Of a stretch of 64,000 nucleotides of DNA, positions 1 through 10,307 are shown piece by piece. Origin of the DNA: Unio delphinus. Taxonomy: Eukaryota; Mollusca; Bivalvia; Unionida; Unionidae. Below the pieces are notes generated by a model, which saw only the letters and a program-made list of their open reading frames with translations, made no database searches and had not been told where the DNA came from. The stretch covers positions 3,340,001 through 3,404,000 of the forward strand of contig JAQISU010000114.1 of NCBI GenBank assembly GCA_029339505.1. Reading direction: 5' to 3'. The first letter of the stretch is position 1; each line of letters begins with the position of its first letter. Position numbers and translations under genes: made by a program.

Positions 1-1640
1 ACGCATGCATGATACCAAATACTTATCGTCAAAGCTATATGTTTCCCTGAGAGCTAACGAGAGCTATGCTCCCATGGTTACATCCAATGTAATTAACCTA
101 ACCATGACGTTCGGCTAATGAGGATGCAAGCCTCGATTTTCCCTTTGATGCTGAAAATTGCAGAATATACATAATACTCCCCACACATCTTGAAAGGTAA
201 ATACCATTATTCTACAATAAATATTTCCGGTACGTCCAAACAAGCTCAGGATATACATATTATGTCGTCGACACAACAGTGATCAATCATCCAAGCCTAA
301 TTACAAATACGTTTTGGGTTTGATTGGTTTGATTCTTTAAGGCACATGAACACAAATATTTAATTGGGCACGGAACTACTGGAGTAAAGAGACTCGTCCA
401 AGACAAATCATGGTAGCCAGTCTGGCTTGATCCGATGGGAGAATCTGAACCCGTCTCTCTTCGGTATCATGTTCGCCTTTGCAAAGTACTGAGAACTTTT
501 GGAAGAATGACAAAATCAGTCTGATCCGATGGTATGAGATTTTCTGAATCCCTCATATACGCCTATGACTGATTGTCGTTCTCTCATTGCTGACTAAAAT
601 AGATACGATTTTAGACCTTTTTGTCGGATTATCTTTAGCATCCTCCAATAAAATGTAAAGGAGTAACAGCATGGTACCACTTTTATCTAATCAATCGCAG
701 TCATATCGAGTACTAATAACTCATATATAGATTACACAATAGCATTATACTTTTAAAAACCCTTGATTTTAACCTCTAATGAACGATCTACATCTGCAGT
801 GCAGTGCTAACCAGTGTTATAGTGATTCCACCAGCTATGGATGCAAGCAACGTGGTGTGAATTATGGGAAACAACAGTTGTAACAAGTATGACAAGACAG
901 CAAATATTTTAAATGTATCAGTCTACTAATTAAGCTGATCAGCTGTTAATTCAGGACCATCTAGTCCATAATATATGCATTAATATGGCCTCGAAATTTT
1001 CTAATCCGAAGAGAACGTTCGATTAAAAGTAACATTAAAACCTAAACAGAAAATAAAATATTTATTGGGGTTATGACTATGCGCTTTTGGAAAGGATAGA
1101 AAAGAAAACATATATGATTCAGTTGGTTCGAAAATGTCTCATGCAGCACAATCTAAGGAAACCTATATCCAACAAGTATTGTATTTCTAGAGATGGTCTA
1201 TTGATCATTAAACTATTCATCTTTCAAATTAGTGCGCATACGTGATATAACTTCTTCAGATCTATCCATGGAGTAGATTGAATTACTATTTTAAACATTT
1301 TACTGGTATCTTTATATCAAATCACCAAATTCGACCAAGATGTTGGCTAATAATTGAAAATTGAAAAACGTTAATATTTAAAAAAAATATGCCGGCTTAA
1401 GTAAATTTGCTCATTAGAAATTAAATAGAGATTTGTTTGTAGAAATATAGTATACTCATTTCAAACATATGAAGCAAGCTTGTTTTATAAACACGGCACA
1501 TGTGACCCTGTGTTTGGACAGTACGTAGCACTCCACTGCAACTAGTCTTGTAATGAAACTTGCTAACGAGACGAGAAAATGCAACACAACTTTTAATCTT
1601 CCTTTCAGTCACGGTATAGATGCAAAACAAGTGTATTTGT
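1..1640. other. AT-rich noncoding sequence
   Basis: No coding frame, RNA or recognisable element was seen. The sequence is AT-rich and has frequent stops on both strands. Confidence 0.6.
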
Positions 1641-1646
1641 TATAGC

Positions 1647-1700
1647 AGCGGCAGCAGCAGCAGTAGTAGTAGTAGTAGTAATCTACTGCTGCTACAACAG
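1647..1700. repeat. (GCA)n(GTA)n microsatellite with small inverted repeat
   Basis: A run of GCA units changes into GTA units. It is followed by TACTGCTGCTAC, which can pair back with the GCA/GTA run as an imperfect hairpin. Confidence 0.8.
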
Positions 1701-1983
1701 GTAACATAACGCGATTACGCTTATAAAGCAATGGAAGCATGGCTCCAATTTTTCAAATTTATTATGACCTCTCTTTTTAACATTATAAACACATGTTCTC
1801 AGCGAAGCCGATGTTTCGTATCCCTAACATATTATATGATTAAAAGGTTTGTTAAAACTGATAACTTTGAAATTTCATTAGACATTTTCAATTGGGACGT
1901 TTATTCAAATACTTGTTTAAAGTGATCCTGCTTATGATGTTATTATTTGGATCTCGAGCATTGCGTTATAACGGGTTTAACAT

Positions 1984-2003
1984 GTACTACTACAACAACA
2001 ACA

Positions 2004-2055
<52 letters not shown>

Positions 2056-2140
2056 TTACTACTATTACTACCACAACTACAACTATTACTATTTCTACCA
2101 TTACTACTACTTACTAATAATACTAATACTAATAATAATA
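1984..2140. repeat. (TAC)n-type trinucleotide microsatellite, degenerating rightwards
   Basis: A nearly pure TAC tract (about 2005-2053) is flanked by imperfect ACA/TAC/TAT and then TAA trinucleotides. The poly-Tyr open frame across it is an artefact of the repeat. Confidence 0.9.
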
Positions 2141-2236
2141 ATGAGTGAAAAAGATGGAGTAAAAAAAAAACTGATATAACAGGAAATGGAATTACAACGG
2201 ATCGAATAAAGAGTGCTGATTAGATGCTGTAAGAGA

Positions 2237-2555
2237 TACCGCTCCGGTGGCCAAAGTGGTTAGAAAGTCCTCATCGGATGCCGTAAGTCGCGGGTTCGAA
2301 CTCCCGCCGAGAGTTGTAGTTCTAGTCATATCAAAGACTTATAAAAATGGTACAAACATGGCTGTCTCGCTTGGCGCTCAGCATCAAGAGGTTTGGTTAG
2401 GACAAATTGGCCTAGAGCAACGGAGACTGTGTGGGACATGATGATATATGTCTGTGCCATGATGACCTAGTGCTAGGCATCATAATAATGTGTCACACTA
2501 CAGACATGGTAGCGACATGACGGAAAAATTGTTAAAGCGACGTTAAAAAAACCAA
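2237..2555 (+). mobile_element. SINE-A, tRNA-derived SINE (diverged full-length copy)
   Basis: The tRNA-like head contains CTCCGGTGGCCAAAGTGG (box A region) and GGGTTCGAACTCCC (box B). The family body follows: CAAAGACTTATAAAAATGG, then CTTGGCGCTCAGCATCAAGAGG, GGACA and CATGATGACCTAGTGCTAG. The end is GAAAAATTGTTAAAGCGACG. The order of blocks matches the copies at 4.6, 10.1, 19.8 and 38.7 kb. It is a nonautonomous retroposon presumably transcribed by RNA polymerase III. It has an insertion in the box A region relative to the 19.8 kb copy. Confidence 0.88.
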
Positions 2556-4630
2556 TTCATACATATACAAAGATTCTGAAAGTATGCATCGAAAAACATT
2601 GCGAAGACTGTCTCGTTTAGACAAATTCTTTTCGTGATTTCAACTGTAGAATCAAAGCACTCCTTCCGCATGCGTTCTATGTCTGTATGCAGTTTTAAGC
2701 GATATTTCTATACAAATATCACCCACTGTATCATGTCCTTCGAGTTCACCTACTCTGGTTGTGAAAGGCCTTGATTTCGCTTATTTCCAGTATTCGGATT
2801 ATACATGTAACTGTTTTGAACTGAGGGTAATTTGCTTAGCAGTAATTAAACATAAATAAATTAAATCGGTAAAAGTTTTAGGGTGCCTATCGATTTAACA
2901 TTTCAAAAGAATATCAGAGCCAGGATTTCAAATTTGTTCGATAATACGCTATGTTATATCCATTTCTTACAAAAGGAGTATTCTTGACAGGGCTCAATCA
3001 ATACGTGTTCAATTAGCAACCAAAACAAGCACACAGACTGAACGGTTGTTTATCTATTTTGGAATAACAATTTAAAACAAAAATACATTTGTTAAATGTC
3101 TTCATTCACAATATTTGAGTCACCAAAGCTAGTGAAATTAAATGCTAAATGATACCAATGGGTATGCTAATATACAAATAAACATAACATTGGTATAAAG
3201 ACAAAAAACATTACATGCGACAATATATAGATGTGTCATTGTTTTCTTTATGCACAGTTCTGCTTCAAAGTGTTTTGCCCTAACAAAGTGGACTGGTGGG
3301 TTTGGGGTATCAATTTAGTGATTTATACAAACATCCAAATTGCCGATTTAATTGCCACGAATGCTCCGACGAGATGAGCTCGTCTTCAGTGCAGCGTTTT
3401 GATTAGTAAAGATAGATATCATAGAAAGCAAACATGGCAGCCTTAACACTATACAACTGACATTAGTATCGGGTTTTTAGTGCTGGATCACTGCGTTTAA
3501 TATGCAGATGTACTAAAATGAGAGCGGTTTTTGTCTCAATGGATGTCGTAAACTTACAATTTAATTGGCTATTTCCAATAATGGTAACGTGACGTTAGAA
3601 GTCAACTGTATTCCACATTTGAACTACATTCAAGAACATGAATTTGTATTTGATGCACCAGTCATTATGGCGAACAACATACTCATACTGCGTCTGTCAC
3701 AGCGTACATTTGATCATGGCTATAACAGTCAACTGTTGGTTAGCAGTGTATGTTCGACTTATTATTTATTGCCTGGCATTCTGTCATGTGCGTCCTGAGT
3801 CAAATCTCTAAATGTCTGTTTCGGACTAAGACAGGATTCATTGGTAAATCCAGTGATAGCGCATTTTCATATACTTGTGGCAAAGAGTTTACGACGATTT
3901 GAAAAGCGTTGTGTCGATTGACATCCGGGTCTCGATATGAGAATCGGAATTAGATTAGGATCTTTTGAAAGGGACATAGTATTGTTTATTTTCATGAACA
4001 TTTTATGTCAGGAAACCGTGCAAATAATTGCTTCTTTGATTACATCTTTATCATGGATGTCAAAAAAAAGAAAACAACAAAACTAATCTCATAAAAAACA
4101 AGAAAACAAGTTTTTGAACAATTCTTTTTCGCAAAAAGCACAGTCTTTTAGTTTCAAGGAAAACGCGTAGAAATAGCGCGATATATCGTGCAAAAACGCC
4201 TAGGTACCAAACGGTTCTGAGTGGTTAATATTACAACTTGAGTAAATCAACATCAGATACATATGACGTTGGGAAGTTATTGTCCGACAGGTTCCGAATG
4301 ATTTACCCGTAATATCTTCGAAAGCGTTTGAAAATGTCATATGGTAATTTATACAAAAAGAGGTCTACATACTAAAGATTACGAGCTGAATGATAACATA
4401 TTATCAGGCTCGGAACATCTTATTTAAATAACGCTTTTGCTCATGGTTATGCATGTACTAAATGGAAATTTTGTATCTTTGACATAGCCTGACACTTTAA
4501 CAAAATGTGTAATGTAAAAACGTAACTAAAGTGAGATGATTACGCATGCCCAGTAGGTGGCACACTATGAAAGTCAAGAATATCCGTTGATAAAAATTGA
4601 ACTATTTACACTGACGCCTACAATTTACAA
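2556..4630. other. AT-rich noncoding sequence
   Basis: The only open frame of note is 77 codons (3565-3798, +). It has no recognisable domain and no splice or promoter context. Nothing else was seen. Confidence 0.55.
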
Positions 4631-4936
4631 GACCGCTCATACGGCCAAGCGGTTTAAGCGTCCCAATCGGATGCGGGAGGTTCGTAGGTTCGATCCCCGG
4701 CCGAACCATATCAAAGACTTACAAAAATGGTACTGACATCAGCCTCGCCATGTGCTCAGCATTAAGAGATTAGTGTTAGGACTGGTCGGCCTGGTGTCAG
4801 GGTAATATGACTTGGCGGGATATCATGCTACATGTCTGCAGCATGATGCCCCAGTGCTAGACAATATAAACTTTAACACTGCAGACATCATAGCGATATG
4901 ACTGAAAACTTGTTAAAGCTACATTAAAAATTGAAA
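4631..4936 (+). mobile_element. SINE-A, tRNA-derived SINE
   Basis: The head CGCTCATACGGCCAAGCGG and the box B-like GGTTCGATCCCCGG are followed by the CAAAGACTTACAAAAATGG body. The body then has GCTCAGCATTAAGAG, GGACTGGTCGGCC and CATGATGCCCCAGTGCTAG, and ends TTGTTAAAGCTACATTAAAAATTG. A (CA)n tract directly follows the 3' end. Confidence 0.9.

Positions 4937-4982
<46 letters not shown>
4937..4982. repeat. (CA)n microsatellite at SINE 3' end
   Basis: A pure CA run lies immediately after the SINE-A tail AATTGAAAT. Confidence 0.95.
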
Positions 4983-4984
<2 letters not shown>

Positions 4985-5005
4985 TACAAAGCTACATTAT
5001 TGATA

Positions 5006-5086
5006 TAATAAACTGTTACATTGCAGTCATCGTAGCGATATTACAGAACAATTATTCAGCTACTTTAACAATTGAAATCACACACA

Positions 5087-5117
<31 letters not shown>

Positions 5118-5124
5118 GCGCGCA
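5006..5124. repeat. Duplicated SINE-A 3' end followed by (CA)n(CG)n
   Basis: From about 5006 the sequence repeats the last ~75 bp of the SINE just upstream: CTG/CAG near TCGTAGCGATAT, then a diverged TTGTTAAAGCTAC block, then AATTGAAAT plus CA repeats. The CA tract continues into an alternating CG tract, which is unusual in this AT-rich window. Confidence 0.8.
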
Positions 5125-6611
5125 AATAAAGCAATTCACAAAGTTATATGATATATTAAGCAGCGAAACATCGAAGGGGTCTGCCAACATCGAGACAAGA
5201 CAATCATCAACGAGGGCTAGTAATCATAAAGCACGCTGATTCAGCAAGCTAGAAAATATTTAATGAGCTTGAGACTTAAGTGAAATTGAGACAGAAAGCA
5301 ACTAGTTTCCTGAAAACATTAAAATGGTTAGCAGACTTACGAAGGAATATATGTACTTGATACATTAAGATAATGTTGTAAAAAAAACTTTTTAAATCAA
5401 AAATATTTCCAACAGGTGAACTGGAATATACTTTTTTTTATAAAACTCCATTACACTACCATGTTGGCCAACACATCAAAATACGTGACACGTGTCAAAC
5501 ATATGATTAAAGTATCATAACAATAATTCTATTTGTCCTATTAACATTTTAATTTGCTACAAAGTAAACTGTTTTGTAAAAAATAATTTGATGTATTATT
5601 TTGTCATGAATAAACATGCTATTATCATATTTAAATTTTTTAACAAAATGACTCGGGAATTGCAGTTCATCTGTTACTGACAGAGATTATCGAAGTATCG
5701 GTTCGGTGAAAGAGTATCATGGTATGTACAACCGGAAGAAAAATACCTCGGTAAACAGTGTTCCGATAACGTGTTTCACTTTGCTCATAAGTTAGTCGTT
5801 TAGAGGACCTCATTTATTTTGTGTGGCATCATTGTTCATTCCAAAGTGTAGTCTTGCAGAGAAAGCTAAATATTTGTGCTAAATATAATACATTTTTATC
5901 ACATTGATTATTGCTTGTGTTGTTTTCTTTAAAATATATTACCTTGATTAGGCAATTAAAAAACTCGTCTTGCAGAAAGGGGCTTAGCATTTCTCTGTTA
6001 GATATCCGGAAAGATACTTTTCTAAAAATATATTATATTCTTATTAAAACAAATGAATTACTTGTTAATTAATATTTTAAAACGTCTTTAGACTTTGTGC
6101 CCACGTCATAAGGAGAATCGTATTATAATTTTGTCCCTCCGTTCGACTGTTACCAATTTTATTTCAGCAAAGTAACTGGAGTACGTTACCATCTACAATC
6201 ATCAAACTTAGTGGAAAGTGTGCATTATTGATTGTATGTTGGTCACTTTGAATGAAATCAGAAAATTCGTTTGTGCCAATAAATGGTCGCATTGGCTTAG
6301 TAACTTCAGCAAAGTGTCTGGATGATTCACTCATTGGCTAAAATGAAACCTTTTGATTTGCGATATAAAGCCAAATGTAAAGGTGAATGTGATTTTAAAA
6401 AATTTTCAGTTAATTTTGCGTTAGAGATTACATATTTAATATTTAGCTTTTCTAAGGACCAACTCGACCGATTCCTCTGTTTGAGAAAATGCCAACAGCT
6501 AGTTAGTAATTACGTAAAACATCGAATTTGATTATGAAGTATGCTATAATTGTGTGTGGCATAATTAATAATAACGAGGTAGAAAAGAGACATCGCTGAA
6601 TAAAATTAGAA
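5125..6611. other. AT-rich noncoding sequence
   Basis: No supported gene. A 69-codon frame at 6322-6531 has no recognisable features. Confidence 0.55.
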
Positions 6612-6740
6612 CATCAGCTAAACACATGACGAACAGAGCTGCCAAAATGTTCAAATTGAGACGGCTTTTAAAACATACAGCTAAACACATGAAGAACAGA
6701 GCTGCGAGTAAATTCAAATTGAGACGGCTTTTAAACATAC
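6612..6740. repeat. Two-copy tandem duplication, about 63 bp
   Basis: The block beginning CAGCTAAACACATGA, running through GAACAGAGCTGC and TTCAAATTGAGACGGC to TTTTAAA-ACATAC, occurs twice head to tail. A few substitutions distinguish the copies. Confidence 0.85.
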
Positions 6741-7621
6741 AATTAAATATTTCAGAATAGCTGACAGTAATTATTACTGTACCTTACTATATTATTAAAA
6801 AACGAGTGTAGTTTGAATACAATGTATAGCTATAGTACAATCAGTACTCATGTAATACTATTTGGTAGTTCTTTAATAATTAATTTTGTTTTCTAAAGAT
6901 GTAAATATATTGGTTTTAGTACACCATTACTGGCGGAACAATGAAGCTAAAGCCATATCATTGTACCTGTGCATATCTGAATGCAACAAATCTCACGTCG
7001 AATAGTACCGTTAAGACAATGTAATAAAACATTACCGATGATATTTGAATTCCATATATCTCAAACTGCTGCCAGATCCCGGTTCTGTTAAAATATTAAT
7101 AAACAAAATTGTATTACTTTTCATGCATAACTGCATTCTCCCGACTGTTTTTGTTAAACCTAAATAGCTTCGGAGTACGTCAAGTAGACACAGATCGGTA
7201 AAAAATATTCATTTACATATTGACACTTACAAATACTGGTTTATTCTATCTTTTTTATTATTTTATCTTATCTGACAAATATACACAATGATGTCGATAT
7301 TAGCTGCCATGGCTACACCTGCTTGAGGAGCGGGTTAGTATACATCTTTCATTTCGATTTTCTATCTTAAGATTTCTGAGAATACGTTGCCCTAAGTAGA
7401 ATGGCGTGTTAGGGTTTGCTAACCGACACCAAATCTACATAAAAGGTATAGAGGAAGGGTATGGTGCCGAAAATTCTCTGGTTAGCCATCTCTTGAGTGA
7501 GAATGCATTTTTATTCTGTACTGTAAATCAAATGAGGTACGAGTCCGCAACTCTTGCTCATATCAAGGGATTAAATCATTCTCAATATATTTTATATCCT
7601 ATTTTCTAACTTTTTCCTAAC

Positions 7622-7730
7622 CAGAGGCGTAGCTAGAGTGTTTGGAGCCCGGGGACAAGATTCATTTTTACGCTCCCCACTCCTAAACTCTGAAACCCAT
7701 AGAACCCCCCCCCCCCCAGCTACACATCTG
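7622..7730. mobile_element. hAT-type MITE, 109 bp (MITE-1 family)
   Basis: The terminal inverted repeats are CAGAGGCGTAGCT on the left and AGCTACACATCTG on the right (imperfect). They are flanked by an 8-bp target-site duplication, TTCCTAAC/TCCCTAAC (7 of 8 identical). An 8-bp duplication and CAG-starting TIRs are hAT superfamily hallmarks. The interior has no coding capacity and contains GCCCGGGGACAAG and a C homopolymer of 13. It is related to the element at 52798-53008. Confidence 0.8.
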
Positions 7731-7738
7731 TCCCTAAC

Positions 7739-8220
7739 GATTCCAATTGAGAGGTTAAACACTTGTAAATGTCAGTGTGTGTACTTACCAATTCTTAGTG
7801 TAATCTTGTTTACACTTTCCTTCTTAATACCCGTATCCCTTGATACCCGTATAAGTGTCCTCATGAGGTCAAATTTCTTGCATTGTAAACAGGCTGTTGT
7901 TAAAATAAAACTAAACAATATGTGCACAACTGCAACAAACACAAATCAATAAATTGTGTACCGTTTCCTATAGCAAAATATAAAAATACATGATTATTAA
8001 CTTTTTCATGCAGACTGTTCGTGCGATGATCCTATGTATTAGAACGACGAAAGTAGTTGATTTGTATTCATATAAATGTCGGACTCAAAAGCAAACCACA
8101 TTGATCAAGATCTACCGTCATATAATGGGGATCATATCTGAGTCTATGCAGTTTGTTAGTAGTAATCAGTCGAAGAAATCACATAGCGGATTAGTGTCTA
8201 CGGTGTTTGCAGTTTATCTC
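7739..8220. other. AT-rich noncoding sequence
   Basis: Short open frames (to 78 codons) show no recognisable protein. No repeats were seen. Confidence 0.5.
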
Positions 8221-8225
8221 GACTA

Positions 8226-8632
8226 GTATGATGCCACTAGACAACAGCCAACTTGAACTATAATATGCGGGCCCGAAATATGGCATCATATAAGATCGGT
8301 GTTGGATTAGTTTAGCACATTGTCTGTAGCATATGTTATAATGGGACCCCACACATATTAAAACACGTATACTGTTAACTTACATAGTAAACTAATTTTT
8401 CATTTGCTATACAGCCTGATAATACGACATATATGTCGGACATTTCAGCAATAGTATTATTTACATGTAATTATATCTTGAAAACATTTATGTGGGGCCC
8501 TTGAATGCGCGAGGCTTGCAGTATATGCAACGTTTGCTACTAGGATAATCCGGCACTGAATATGATGCCACTAGTAACCAGGCAAATGGAAGCACGAGCT
8601 GCTGGTCTGATATTTGGCATCTCATATGCTGC
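8226..8632. repeat. Two imperfect hairpin modules preceding the 20-bp minisatellite
   Basis: TATGATGCCACTAG occurs at about 8227 and 8558. Each is followed about 50-60 bp later by an inverted counterpart (ATGGCATCATA near 8281; TGGCATCTCATAT near 8616). In addition, AACGTTTGCTACTAG near 8529 is nearly the reverse complement of CTACTAGCAAACGTT at the start of the minisatellite. Confidence 0.6.
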
Positions 8633-9308
8633 TACTAGCAAACGTTCGATGACACTAGCAGACGTTCGATGACACTAGCAAACGTTCGATGACACTAGCA
8701 GACGTTCGATGACACTAGCAAACGTTCGATGACACTAGCAGACGTTCGATGACACTAGCAGACGTTCGATGACACTAGCAAACGTTCGATGACACTAGCA
8801 AACGTTCGATGACACTAGCAAACGTTCGATGACACTAGCAGACGTTCGATGACACTAGCAAACGTTCGATGACACTAGCAGACGTTCGATGACACTAGCA
8901 GACGTTCGATGACACTAGCAGACGTTCGATGATACTAGCAAACGTTCGATGACACTAGCAGACGTTCGATGACACTAGCAAACGTTCGATGACACTAGCA
9001 GACGTTCGATGACACTAGCAAACGTTCGATGACACTAGCAAACGTTCGATGACACTAGCAGACGTTCGATGACACTAGCAGACGTTCGATGACACTAGCA
9101 AACGTTCGATGACACTAGCAGACGTTCGATGACACTAGCAGACGTTCGATGACACTAGCAAACGTTCGATGACACTAGCAGACGTTCGATGACACTAGCA
9201 GACGTTCGATGACACTAGCAAACGTTCGATGACACTAGCAGACGTTCGATGACACTAGCAAACGTTCGATGACACTAGCAGACGTTCGATGACACTAGCA
9301 AACGTTTA
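8631..9308. repeat. 20-bp minisatellite, about 34 units, two unit types
   Basis: The unit GACACTAGCARACGTTCGAT is repeated with a rigid 20-bp period. Apart from the first unit and one C-to-T change (GATACTAGC near 8931), the only variation is A or G at one position. Each unit carries two CpGs. The array begins after GCTGCTACTAGC and ends in AACGTTTAATGCC. Confidence 0.97.
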
Positions 9309-10109
9309 ATGCCATCATTAACATTTTTCAAGAAAAACCCTAAGTTGCACTAAACGTTTATTTTGTATATAAAAAAATCCTATCAAATCACCAGGTATTC
9401 ATGTCAAATATTTAAAAGTGAATTAAAGTGATTTCAAAATATGGTTACGATTCATCGAAAAATGTGTATCAAAGCACATTTATGACAGCCTAGAATGCGT
9501 CCAAGAAACGACAATTGAATTACGAAAAGCTTGGGATTTAAGGTCTTATAATATATTTAATTTGCTTCTTGTGAGCTACGACGCCAACAAAAAGAAGACG
9601 TTAGATCAATATTACGAGTGCGTCAAATTTTGTACTTTGGAGAAATATACTCGAATGGCTCCTTTTAGTAAAATTTACTCAAATAATTTCTTTAACGTTA
9701 ATGAGAAACAAACGTTCTTACAATATTTATTGCGCACTCAATGAAATATTATGAAGGCATAAATAAATTATTTGCCCTTTCAACTTCAGTAAGCTACCTG
9801 AATTGCGGAAATATTAAGATTTTTTTCTTGAAAATGATTGTTTTCATCTTCTCGAATGTTAATTAGTACATGATTCACTGTTGGCCACTTTTTCGCCATT
9901 TTTATCTGGTAAATGAAGTGAATATTACATAAATATATGATCTACTATTTTGTTTTATGTTTAGAAAGTCTAGCAATATAACTAAAACATGGGCGTCCTA
10001 GTACACAAACACAACACAATACAAACTTTTTATATAAAAGTGGAAACAATGTTTAATGCCACTTGTTTGATTTTCGATGCTGCTAACATAGTTTTGACAA
10101 TGATTTCAG
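9309..10109. other. AT-rich noncoding sequence
   Basis: No supported gene. A 60-codon frame at 9562-9744 is unremarkable. Confidence 0.5.
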
Positions 10110-10307
10110 TCATTTCCATACGATATATGCAGTGTTGGAGTTTATAATGACGTCTAGCACTGGGGCATCTATGCATCATGATGTCAAACCCAGTTACACT
10201 ATCATGACACCAGGCCGACCAGTCCTAACCCTAACTTCTTCATGCTGAGAACCTAGCGAGCCAGTTGCTAGTACCATTTTTATAAGTCTTTGGTATGACT
10301 CTGTCAT
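10110..10307 (-). mobile_element. SINE-A, 5'-truncated copy fused to a minisatellite
   Basis: Read on the minus strand it contains CAAAGACTTATAAAAATGG, a GCTCTCAGCATGAAG-like block, GTTAGGACTGGTCGGCCTGG and TGATG-CCCAGTGCTAG. These are the SINE-A body blocks in order. The tRNA head with boxes A and B is absent. Just past GGTATGACTC the sequence becomes the 28-bp minisatellite. Confidence 0.88.

Noticed and set aside
8631..9308. CRISPR-like array of short regular repeats
   Set aside because: The units are contiguous, with no unique spacers between them, and the context is eukaryotic. It is a minisatellite.
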